A DNA stretch of 62,904 bases from Tetragenococcus sp041859945 (GTDB lineage: Bacteria; Bacillota; Bacilli; Lactobacillales; Enterococcaceae). Below are positions 18,101-26,313 of this stretch, piece by piece (position 1 is the stretch's first letter; every line of letters starts with the position of its first letter). The stretch covers positions 1 to 62,904 of the forward strand of contig JBFLGC010000010.1 in assembly GCA_041859945.1 (NCBI GenBank), read 5' to 3'. A model generated the notes under the pieces. It was not told where the DNA came from and made no database searches. It saw nothing but the letters and a program-made list of their open reading frames with translations. A program made the position numbers and the translations under genes.

Positions 18101-18988
18101 ATGAATAGTAGTAAAACCATGAAAAAAGATGTTGATGGTCGTATCTTTAATTTTTTAAATGTTTTTTTGTTGATCCTATTTTTGATCATTATTGTTGTTC
18201 CCTTATGGAATGTCGTAGCTTCTTCCTTTGCTTCTGTACAGGCCTTAGCTAGGGGTAAATTTGTCTTTTTCCCTTCTGAGTGGTCCTTAGAAAACTATCG
18301 TGCCGTTTTTAGAGACGCTTCAATGCTAAGAGCTTTTGGGGTTTCAGTAGCCGCAACAGTCATAGGGGTCATTTTCCACGTATTTTTCTGTGCCATGATG
18401 GCCTATCCCATGAGTAAATCTTACTTATTCGGTCGAAAAATTTACTCTGCTATGGGGATTATTACGATGTTCTTTTCTGGAGGGATGATCCCGACTTATT
18501 TGTTGATAAAGCAATTGGGCTTATTAAATAATTTTTGGGTCTATATCATTCCAGGAATCCTCTCATACTATGATGTGATCATCATTATGAATTTTTTCAG
18601 ATCTGTTCCTGTTTCTTTAGAAGAATCGGCCATGATCGATGGGGCCAGCACCTGGCGCATCTTTTTGCAGATTTATCTTCCTCTTTCCAAACCGGCCCTT
18701 GCAACGATTGCCTTGTTTCATGGGGTCGATCAATGGAATGATTTTATGACCACAAAGCTTTACATTACAGATAAAAACCTATATACCTTGCAAATGAAAC
18801 TTTATGAAATCATTGTTCAATCACAGACGGAAGGCATGCAAAAAATTGGCACGGTGGTTCATCAAAGCACTTCAAAAGGAGTTCAATTAGCGGCTATTGT
18901 GGTCACCACAGTCCCTATTTTGATCATTTATCCTTTATTACAAAAATATTTTATCGGTGGCATGATGGATGGAGCAATAAAAGAATAA
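18101..18988 (+). CDS. Carbohydrate ABC transporter permease, YtcP/CarB type
   Basis: This 295-residue permease has about six membrane segments, the EAA loop EESAMIDGASTWR, the FFSGGMIPTYLLIKQLGLL segment and the family's C-terminal QKYFIGGMMDGAIKE. It starts 15 bases after the LplB-type gene behind GAAAGGAGG. Unlike its counterpart in the first island, it is intact, so this importer is likely functional. The partner binding protein follows after 27 bases. Confidence 0.92.
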   Translation: MNSSKTMKKDVDGRIFNFLNVFLLILFLIIIVVPLWNVVASSFASVQALARGKFVFFPSEWSLENYRAVFRDASMLRAFGVSVAATVIGVIFHVFFCAMMAYPMSKSYLFGRKIYSAMGIITMFFSGGMIPTYLLIKQLGLLNNFWVYIIPGILSYYDVIIIMNFFRSVPVSLEESAMIDGASTWRIFLQIYLPLSKPALATIALFHGVDQWNDFMTTKLYITDKNLYTLQMKLYEIIVQSQTEGMQKIGTVVHQSTSKGVQLAAIVVTTVPILIIYPLLQKYFIGGMMDGAIKE

Positions 18989-19015
18989 GATTATAAAATG
19001 AAAGGATGGTAGACA

Positions 19016-20647
19016 ATGAACAAAAGAAAAATCTTTACTTCTTTATGTGTAGCAAGCTTGCTATTATTTTTAGGAGCTTGTGGCAATAAAGATAAAAATG
19101 ATGCAGCACAAGAAACAGAGGTGGATCTTTCAGATCGTTATGAATTGGATCCTAGTAAACCAGCTTGGCAACTTGATAAAAAAGAAGAGATGACCGAACT
19201 CACTTGGTATGTCAATGCTGATTGGTGGGATACTGATTGGGGAAATGATACCGTTACAAAACAAATGGAGAAAGATCTAAATATCAAAATAAAATTTATC
19301 AAAGGAGATGATACGAATTTAAATACTATGTTTGCTGGTAGTGATATGGCCGATATTGTGACTGTTTTTGATGGAACATCAAAGGTCGCTAAAAACGCAG
19401 CAAACTGGGCCTATGCTTTAGATGATCTAGCTGAAAAATACGATCCTTATTGGAATGAAGTGGCTGCTAGTCAAACCCTTGATTGGTTCAGATTAGCAGA
19501 TGGCAAAACGTATGGGTACCCCGATTATTCGAATACTTCTCAAGATTACGAAGACAATTTGATTCCTGCCAATTCTGCCTTTCTAGTTCGTTCTGATGTT
19601 TATGAGGCGATTGGAAAACCCAATATGGGAACACAAGAAGAATTTGTTGCTGCCATGAATGAAATCAAAGAAAAATTTCCTGATTTAGTCCCATTTGGCT
19701 TCCGACCTTTTGAAGAAAATGGCACCGGCTCCCTAGGTGAAGAATTACAAGATTTTATTGGCGTTCCTCTTGAAACAGAAGACGGAAATTTTTATGATCG
19801 AAATCTTGATGAAGACTACTTAGCTTGGTTAAATACCATACGGGAAGTTTATAATGATGGAAATATTAGCGATGATGGTTTTGCCGACGATGCGACGGCC
19901 TTTGAAGAAAAAGTAAAATCGGGCCAATATGCTACGATTCAAGCTTCTGGCACGGCACAAATGGGTGGCATGTTACAAGCTTGGTTAAGTGCGAATCCTG
20001 ATGCCCAATATATTGCTATTGATGGACCACAAAGCACTAAAGGAAATGAACCTATTTTGAACCAAACAGGGATCTCTGGTTGGATGATCAACTACATCAG
20101 TAAGTCTTGTAAAGATCCTGCAAAAGCGATGCAAATCTTTACGTATTTACAAAGTGAATATGGTGGTATTTTGACCAGTTATGGGATTGAAGGAGAAACC
20201 TTTGAATATGATGCGGACCATAAAATCAAACTTTTACCTGAAGTTGATGAAATCAGAAATAACGAACCTGAAAGATACCAAAAAGAGTATCGCTTGAGTG
20301 AATTTATTTTCTTCGGCCATGACAAATATCTGACTTATGCCTCTTTAGATACTCAACCAAAAGCTTTAGAACAACCTAAAAATTGGGGCGAAGGCAAGTT
20401 ATATCCACATTTTATTTTGGAAAATACGGAGCCTGATCCTGGTTCAGCGGAAGCTAGAAATGCGTCGAATATCAAAGCTGAATGGAGCAAAACACTGATC
20501 AATTTGGTGCGTTCTAAATCAGAAGATGAATTTGATCAAAATCTTGACAACTACAAGCAATTCTTAGATGAAAATGGTTGGGATGACATTAAAGCAGTGA
20601 AAGATGAAAAAATGCAAGCCAATAAAGAAAAACTTGGCTTAAATTAA
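19016..20647 (+). CDS. Sugar-binding lipoprotein of the LplA type
   Basis: This extracellular solute-binding protein of 543 residues has a charged n-region (NKRK), a hydrophobic core and the lipobox LGAC (Cys near residue 22), so it is anchored in the membrane by a lipid. The mature part shows the family's size and conserved segments (RSDVYEAIGKPNMGTQEEF, YGGILTSYGIEGETF). The intact frame contrasts with the shifted homologue at 3638. It presumably delivers oligosaccharides released by the cell-wall GH20 encoded next. The ligand cannot be read from sequence. Confidence 0.92.
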   Translation: MNKRKIFTSLCVASLLLFLGACGNKDKNDAAQETEVDLSDRYELDPSKPAWQLDKKEEMTELTWYVNADWWDTDWGNDTVTKQMEKDLNIKIKFIKGDDTNLNTMFAGSDMADIVTVFDGTSKVAKNAANWAYALDDLAEKYDPYWNEVAASQTLDWFRLADGKTYGYPDYSNTSQDYEDNLIPANSAFLVRSDVYEAIGKPNMGTQEEFVAAMNEIKEKFPDLVPFGFRPFEENGTGSLGEELQDFIGVPLETEDGNFYDRNLDEDYLAWLNTIREVYNDGNISDDGFADDATAFEEKVKSGQYATIQASGTAQMGGMLQAWLSANPDAQYIAIDGPQSTKGNEPILNQTGISGWMINYISKSCKDPAKAMQIFTYLQSEYGGILTSYGIEGETFEYDADHKIKLLPEVDEIRNNEPERYQKEYRLSEFIFFGHDKYLTYASLDTQPKALEQPKNWGEGKLYPHFILENTEPDPGSAEARNASNIKAEWSKTLINLVRSKSEDEFDQNLDNYKQFLDENGWDDIKAVKDEKMQANKEKLGLN

Positions 20648-20660
20648 ACTGGCTAGGAAT

Positions 20661-20685
20661 AAGAGTGGTCACACGGGCCACTCTT
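20661..20685 (+). other. Intergenic stem-loop after the binding-protein gene
   Basis: AAGAGTGG (20661-20668) pairs with CCACTCTT (20678-20685) around a 9-base loop, followed by TCATT. It is weak as a terminator. A hairpin at this place commonly stabilises binding-protein mRNA over the downstream message. Confidence 0.5.
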
Positions 20686-20709
20686 TCATTCAAGAAAGTG
20701 AGGATAAAA

Positions 20710-22617
20710 ATGCAAAAGTATTTAAAGTACATTTTATTAGCTTTTTTAATTGCCGGTTTACTCATAGTCATCCCCAGTCATGTTTTTGCAGATACTAGTG
20801 ATAGTAAGACATCTGGCTTAAATCTTGATATCGCCAGAAGATATTATTCCTTGGATAGTATCAAGCAATATATCGATCATTTATCCGAAAATGGCGGTCA
20901 ATTTTTACAATTGCATTTTGCTGATGATGAAAATTATGGGATCGAATCGGATATCTTACACCAAACAAAAGAAAATTCCTTGCAAAATGCAGATGGTTCG
21001 TATACAAATCCGATCACGAAAAAGAGATTTCTTAGTTATGAAGAAGTCCAAGAAATAACCAATTATGCTCATTCAAAAGGGATCGAAATCATTCCTGAAC
21101 TTGATAGTCCTGGTCATATGTGGGGAATACGTGATTTGATCTATTTTAATGAGTTGGATGATTCCATATTTGCAGGTGATATGGACTCTGATTACGCCAA
21201 TGAATTAGATATGTCAAATCCTGATAGTTTGAAGTTTATGGAAAAGTTATGGAGTGAGAGTCTACAGGCATTTCCTGAGGTATCGCGAGTTCATTTAGGT
21301 GGCGATGAATTTTCCCATGATGATGAGGTACTCCATGATTTTTCTGGCTATGTCAATGCATTGATAAGTTATTTAGAAAACGATGGGATCAACCAAGTTT
21401 TATTATGGAACGATGCAATGCAAGAAATAAACATCAATGAATTTAATAAAAATATCATTGTCACTTATTGGACTTATTCAAATTGGGATGGGGGACCAGC
21501 TGAAGAAGGTAAACTGACCCTACCACAATTTTTAGATAATGGATTTTCTGTCTACAATTACAACGGTTACTACTTGTATTTTGTTCCCAGTGAGGATTCA
21601 ATGACAGAAGAAGCCATTGCCTATCGAGAACAAGATATGGTAACAAATTGGAATTTAGGAATGTGGGATAATAATACTGGTAAAAATACAGAAATCACTT
21701 CTAGCATTCTTGGTTCTGCCATGTCCATTTGGGGAGAGGATTCTGCTGCTTTTTCTGATTCAGAAATTTTTAATGCGAGTAGCAAACAATTAAAAAATAT
21801 GATCCGTATGAATCAGGGATCAGCACTTAAAATCAATCAAATCGGTCAATTTATAGCAACAATAGAGGAAGAGGGACTTCAAGAAGCGGACCATTCCCAA
21901 AAAAGTTGGCATAATTTTCAAGAAGCACTAAAAATAGCAAAAGCTGCCCTAGAAGAGGTTCCTAGCGATCCAATTGTTGTGGACGAGATTTTTACTAATT
22001 TAGAAAATGCTTATAACCATCTTGGGTCTGATCCCTCAGCATTAGATCGTTTAGTACAGGAAGTAAAAAAGAAACAGGCCGGAGATTATTTACCGACTAG
22101 CTGGGAAAAGTTGCAAACGGCACTAGAAAAAGCTGAAAGAGTTTCTGAGAATAGCCAGTCTTCACAATCTGAAATAGAGCAAATGATTTCAGAATTGCAA
22201 TCAGCCATTGATGCTTTACAACTAAAACCTGCAAAAAATGACTTAAGCGATCATTTATCAAAACTTAAAAAGAAACAAAAAGAGGATTATGAAGAAAATG
22301 TATGGAAAGAATTTCAAAAAAGCTTGGCAACTGCGCAACAAGTCTTTGATGATCCCAACTCTGCTCAAGGCGATATCGATGAAGCCATATCAAAGTTAAA
22401 ATCTGCTGAAGACGAATTAGAAAAAGGAAAAGTTCAGATAAGTACCTCTACTTCTCTAAAAGATACTGGTCCTGCGAGTGGACAAGAGAGTAAGAATAAT
22501 AAACATAGCCAAAAGACCTTGCCTAAAACCGGGGAACGATCTTCACTCATTTGGAATATCTTAGGAATTTTTCTTCTTGGAGTAACTTTACTAGGAGTCA
22601 AAAAACGTATTAGATAG
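20710..22617 (+). CDS. Sortase-anchored GH20 beta-N-acetylhexosaminidase, Dispersin B-like
   Basis: This protein of 635 residues has a signal peptide (1 to about 27, cleaved after VFA) and a GH20 barrel at about 35-380. The catalytic pair is Asp199-Glu200 in LGGDEF. Three FIVAR-type helical repeats follow (about 380-590), then LPKTG at 604-608 with a hydrophobic segment and the basic tail KKRIR for sortase attachment. The barrel follows Dispersin B closely (LDIARRYYSLDSIKQYID, HFADDENYGIESD, IPELDSPGHM, YNGYYLYFVP, SIWGED). Dispersin B cleaves beta-1,6-linked poly-GlcNAc. Its Tyr187 position appears to be His203 here. The frame extends 15 codons upstream, but ATG 20710 has the better ribosome site. 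The substrate is inferred. Confidence 0.88.
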   Translation: MQKYLKYILLAFLIAGLLIVIPSHVFADTSDSKTSGLNLDIARRYYSLDSIKQYIDHLSENGGQFLQLHFADDENYGIESDILHQTKENSLQNADGSYTNPITKKRFLSYEEVQEITNYAHSKGIEIIPELDSPGHMWGIRDLIYFNELDDSIFAGDMDSDYANELDMSNPDSLKFMEKLWSESLQAFPEVSRVHLGGDEFSHDDEVLHDFSGYVNALISYLENDGINQVLLWNDAMQEININEFNKNIIVTYWTYSNWDGGPAEEGKLTLPQFLDNGFSVYNYNGYYLYFVPSEDSMTEEAIAYREQDMVTNWNLGMWDNNTGKNTEITSSILGSAMSIWGEDSAAFSDSEIFNASSKQLKNMIRMNQGSALKINQIGQFIATIEEEGLQEADHSQKSWHNFQEALKIAKAALEEVPSDPIVVDEIFTNLENAYNHLGSDPSALDRLVQEVKKKQAGDYLPTSWEKLQTALEKAERVSENSQSSQSEIEQMISELQSAIDALQLKPAKNDLSDHLSKLKKKQKEDYEENVWKEFQKSLATAQQVFDDPNSAQGDIDEAISKLKSAEDELEKGKVQISTSTSLKDTGPASGQESKNNKHSQKTLPKTGERSSLIWNILGIFLLGVTLLGVKKRIR

Positions 22618-22633
22618 GAAAGGAAGCCTTGCG

Positions 22634-23230
22634 ATGAGAAAACTGTTCTCAGTAAACGGAACATTTTATCACTTTTTAACTAAAATGTATGAAGCTATGG
22701 TCTTAAACATCGCTATTCTCATCGCTTGTCTCCCTGTGGTAACGATTGGAAAAGCATTGACAGCGGCTTTCGAACTTTTATTTTTGAATAAAGAAAATAA
22801 GAAAGATATTCGTTTCAAAAGTTACTTCCAACTATTTTCCCAAAATATGCTCCTAGATATTTCCATATTTCTGATGGATACCTCAGCGCTGTTGTTGTGC
22901 TTTTATTTGATCAACGGGTTGCCTGATATAGTAAAAATCTTGGGACTACTGATTTTAGCCCTATTTTTATTGCTTTCTTTGACCATGCTTAGCGTAAGAG
23001 CTGTTACTCAAAAAAATATGAAAAAGACTTATCAATTGAGCTTTGCCATCTTGCTTAAGTATCTTTATGCTAGCATTTTAAGTTTTGTAGCTTTTGTAAT
23101 CAGCGGTTTGTTTTTAATCTTTTTGCCTAAATTATTCATCTTGTGGATCTTTTTTGGAATCAGTTTGCCAGTCAAAATAAGTGGTTTTCTCTTTTATCCA
23201 ATTTTTATTAAATTAGGATTACTAGAATAG
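22634..23230 (+). CDS. DUF624 (YesL-like) membrane protein
   Basis: This 198-residue membrane protein has about five hydrophobic segments and the DUF624 pattern (KMYEAMVLNIAILIACLPVVTIGKALTAAFELL near the N-terminus). Its function is unknown. It follows the GH20 gene by 16 bases behind GGAAAGGAAGCC. It is the second DUF624 gene in the window that belongs to an LplB/YtcP importer cluster, although the two proteins are only distantly alike. Confidence 0.78.
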   Translation: MRKLFSVNGTFYHFLTKMYEAMVLNIAILIACLPVVTIGKALTAAFELLFLNKENKKDIRFKSYFQLFSQNMLLDISIFLMDTSALLLCFYLINGLPDIVKILGLLILALFLLLSLTMLSVRAVTQKNMKKTYQLSFAILLKYLYASILSFVAFVISGLFLIFLPKLFILWIFFGISLPVKISGFLFYPIFIKLGLLE

Positions 23231-23254
23231 CTATAAAGAAAGAAGGTGTGTTTT

Positions 23255-24208
23255 TTGGAATATATGTGTTTTGATATTGGAGGTACCAGTATTAAATTTG
23301 GGGTTTTAAATGAATTAGGGTCGATATATGAAAAAAGTTCTTTTCCTACGCCAGAAACAAAAGCTGAAATAATAGCAAATATGGTAACAACTACAAAATG
23401 TTTGCAAGGCAAATATCCTGGTATTGCAGGAATCGGCGTTTCTTGTCCAGGAACAGTGGCAGAAGATGGAACTCTAAAAGTCGCTGGAGCAATTTTGTCT
23501 TTATATGGCGTACCTTTAAAACAGGAATTAGAGGATAAGACCCATTTGCCGGTTTTTATTGAAAATGATGCAAATTGTGCAGCGCTGGCAGAAAAATGGA
23601 ATGGAAATGCACAAGATAGTAAAAACTATGTCTGTTTAGTTTTAGGTACTGGCATAGGAGGAGGGATCGTTATCAATGATCAACTCTATAAAGGCGGGCA
23701 TGGTTTATCCGGTGAATTCGGTTTTTCGATCATTGATGGCGTTTCAGAAAAAGGAAATATTGAAGATGACACTATGAATTACAAGGGAGCCGTTGTATTA
23801 GGCTTATATAATCAATATAATCTTGCGTTACAAAAAGCACATTTGCCTGTGGATGACTTGATCGATGCTAAAAAGATCATCCAATTAAAAAATGAGAAAA
23901 ACACGATTGCAACAAGGGTCTTAAACCAATATTCTATCGATTTATCAACGCTCTTATTAAATATCATAAGTTTTTTTGATCCTGAGAAAATTATCATTGG
24001 TGGCGGGATCAGTGCCAATGAGCAATTTATGCATGAACTGATAGAAACATTTGAGGAAATGTTTTCACGTCATGAAAGTTTAGCCAATATCGGTAGGGAA
24101 AATATGGCACAAATCCTACCGGCAAAACTAAAAAATGATGCGGGCCTAACTGGTGCCGGCTATTTGATCCATCAAACTTTAAAACAGAAGGGGAAGTGTA
24201 GTAAATAA
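23255..24208 (+). CDS. ROK-family sugar kinase
   Basis: This cytoplasmic kinase of 317 residues has the ATP-phosphate motif FDIGGTSIKFG near the N-terminus, GVSCPGTV, the catalytic Asp in ENDANCAALAE, and LGTGIGGGIVINDQLYKGGHGLSGEFGF. The cysteine-rich zinc motif of classic ROK kinases (CxCGxxGCxE) is absent, as in the BglK-like branch. TTG 23255 follows AGAAGG with 8-base spacing and gives MEYMCFDIGGT; GTG 23246 is the alternative. In this context it would phosphorylate the monosaccharide or disaccharide brought in by the importer, perhaps GlcNAc. Its stop overlaps the next start by one base. Confidence 0.88.
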   Translation: MEYMCFDIGGTSIKFGVLNELGSIYEKSSFPTPETKAEIIANMVTTTKCLQGKYPGIAGIGVSCPGTVAEDGTLKVAGAILSLYGVPLKQELEDKTHLPVFIENDANCAALAEKWNGNAQDSKNYVCLVLGTGIGGGIVINDQLYKGGHGLSGEFGFSIIDGVSEKGNIEDDTMNYKGAVVLGLYNQYNLALQKAHLPVDDLIDAKKIIQLKNEKNTIATRVLNQYSIDLSTLLLNIISFFDPEKIIIGGGISANEQFMHELIETFEEMFSRHESLANIGRENMAQILPAKLKNDAGLTGAGYLIHQTLKQKGKCSK

Positions 24209-25104
24209 TGGTTCAACGATTAATCAGTGCGACAGCCAGTCAAGTATTAAAAATGAATGCAAAAGAACTAAAACAATCCATCAAAGCTAGTGAAGGAAGA
24301 GTTATCTTATCAGAAAATGTCTGTTCAGTCCCTACTCTTACGGATGTAACAAACTCAGAAGTTGCTGCTTCTTATGGTGCGGATTTAATTTTACTAAATG
24401 CTTTTGATGCCCTGAATCCATTCATAGAAGGAATTGATCAGTCTTGTGCTAACCCAATTTCCACCTTAAAAAAATATGTTGGCCGACCAATTGGCGTGAA
24501 CTTAGAACCTGTTGATCCTGACAGTTCATTGATGAGTGATCAAGAAATTATCGATGAAGGCAGAATGTCCTCTGTTAAAACCTTTCAAGCCTGTGAAAAA
24601 TTGGGGATCGACTTTATCTGTTTAACTGGAAACCCAGGCACTGGTGTCACTAGCTCACAAATTATAAAAGCTGTCAAGCTAGCTAAAGAACATTTTTCAG
24701 GCTTGATAATTGCCGGGAAAATGCATTCTGCAGGATCTGATGAACCGGTCGTCACAATGGAAGCTGTTGAAGGTTATGCGAAAGCGGGCGCAGACATTTT
24801 ATTATTACCTTCTGTCGGAACGATTCAAGGCTTTACCGAAGAGCAATTGATTGAAGCTGTTCATCTAGCTAAGAAATTTGATTTGCTTTCTATGTCAGCC
24901 ATTGGAACAAGTCAAGAAGGCGCACGAGTTGATACGATTCGTCAAATGGCAATCAGAAATAAAATTTGTGGTGTCGATATTCAACATATTGGCGATGCTG
25001 GTTTTTCAGGGGTAACTCTACCAGAAAATATCTATGAAATGTCGATTGCCATCCGTGGTATGAGACACACAGTGAGTCGCTTGGCTCGTTCGATCAATCG
25101 CTAA
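24208..25104 (+). CDS. TIM-barrel protein of unknown function (DUF7916-like, aldolase/phosphomutase-like fold)
   Basis: This 298-residue cytoplasmic protein has the repeated beta-alpha pattern of a TIM barrel. Conserved-looking loops include ASYGADLILLNAF, GRPIGVNLEPVDP, LTGNPGTGVTS, AGKMHSAGSDEP, AGADILLLPSVGTIQGF and SAIGTSQEGA. The layout recalls phosphoenolpyruvate mutase-type or aldolase-type barrels, but I see no decisive catalytic motif. Homologues are usually annotated only as hypothetical or hydrolase-like. The start overlaps the kinase stop (TAATG), so the two are translationally coupled. That suggests it acts on the phosphosugar made by the kinase. Confidence 0.6.
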   Translation: MVQRLISATASQVLKMNAKELKQSIKASEGRVILSENVCSVPTLTDVTNSEVAASYGADLILLNAFDALNPFIEGIDQSCANPISTLKKYVGRPIGVNLEPVDPDSSLMSDQEIIDEGRMSSVKTFQACEKLGIDFICLTGNPGTGVTSSQIIKAVKLAKEHFSGLIIAGKMHSAGSDEPVVTMEAVEGYAKAGADILLLPSVGTIQGFTEEQLIEAVHLAKKFDLLSMSAIGTSQEGARVDTIRQMAIRNKICGVDIQHIGDAGFSGVTLPENIYEMSIAIRGMRHTVSRLARSINR

Positions 25105-25130
25105 AAAAAGTTATAGAGTGTGGTGAAAAT

Positions 25131-26303
25131 ATGAAGAATATAAAAGAAATGAAGCAGGATCATTATCCTCAAATGTATGATCTAGCAAGTTATTCGTTTA
25201 ATTTTGGTGAAAAAACGGATAAGGAGGTCAATAAATTCAATGAAATGGCAGATGGGTCCTGGAATTACGGTTTATTTGAAAATGATCAACTCATCAGTCA
25301 AATTATGGCCACACCATTTGACGTGGATTTACATGGTGGGAAATTTAAAATGATCGGTATTGGATATGTATCTACTTATCCTGAAGCACGTGGCAATGGG
25401 GCCGTCAATCGATTAATGACAAAAATATTACAAGATGCCAATGATCGCAGGATTGATTTATCTTATTTGGCTCCTTTTTCTTATGACTTTTATGAAAAGT
25501 ATGGCTATCGATTAATTTTTCATCGTGTTCATTATAAGGTACAAAATGAAAAATTTCGTTTTTTGCAAAGTTACCCAGGAACTATTAAACGCCAAAGTTA
25601 TGATGAAATCAAACCAGATATGATTAAAGTCTTTAACAAAATGCCGCGCAATAAAAAGGGAGGAGTGATTCGCAATAGTTGGTGGGTCGATTATAAATTT
25701 GGAAATAAGGAGTTGCAATTTGCCAGCTTTTTTAATGAAAATGAGGATATAGAAGGTTATCTTGTCTATCAATTTGATGATGAACACTTTGTTATCAAAG
25801 ATTTAGGATTTCTTACTTTCGAAGCACTTTCTTCTTTATTATGTTTTTGCCAAAGTCATTCGGGAACCTTTCGCGATTTTATTTTTAGTACTGGTTTTCA
25901 TGAACCTTTTTTTGATGAATTGTCAAATGATATCTTTAGCACCCAAATGTCTATCTCCCCAGATATGATGGCACGAATCATCAACTTGGAGCGCTTTATC
26001 CAAAAATATCCCTTTAAAAAGGACTTAACCTTTACTCTTGAAGTGACTGAGGATAAATTTGCGGCTTGGAATTCTGGGGGGTATCAAGTCACAATTAGAG
26101 AAGGCAAAGCCAAAATAAGCCGCATTGAATCCGTGGCTTATGATATCAGTGGCAATATCCAAGCTTATACCGAATTATTTATGGGCTCAAAAAAACCTTC
26201 AGAATTATTATTTCAAAAAAGCATTAGTGGAAAGGAAGCATTTATTCGTCACTTCGATGCGGCCGTTTATAGTCAACCACCTGTTTTGGAAGAATATTTT
26301 TGA
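25131..26303 (+). CDS. Eis-like GNAT acetyltransferase (GNAT plus SCP2-like C-terminal domain)
   Basis: This 390-residue protein starts with a GNAT domain whose acetyl-CoA loop reads VSTYPEARGNGAVNRLM (about residues 80-97). A second GNAT-like domain follows, then a C-terminal domain (about 290-390) resembling the sterol-carrier-like module of the Eis family. Eis proteins acetylate amines of varied substrates; in an amino-sugar cluster a glucosamine-type substrate is conceivable, but this is inference. It starts 27 bases after the previous gene with only a weak GAGTGTGGTG ribosome site. No disruption is seen. Confidence 0.75.
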   Translation: MKNIKEMKQDHYPQMYDLASYSFNFGEKTDKEVNKFNEMADGSWNYGLFENDQLISQIMATPFDVDLHGGKFKMIGIGYVSTYPEARGNGAVNRLMTKILQDANDRRIDLSYLAPFSYDFYEKYGYRLIFHRVHYKVQNEKFRFLQSYPGTIKRQSYDEIKPDMIKVFNKMPRNKKGGVIRNSWWVDYKFGNKELQFASFFNENEDIEGYLVYQFDDEHFVIKDLGFLTFEALSSLLCFCQSHSGTFRDFIFSTGFHEPFFDELSNDIFSTQMSISPDMMARIINLERFIQKYPFKKDLTFTLEVTEDKFAAWNSGGYQVTIREGKAKISRIESVAYDISGNIQAYTELFMGSKKPSELLFQKSISGKEAFIRHFDAAVYSQPPVLEEYF

Positions 26304-26313
26304 TTAGGAGGAT

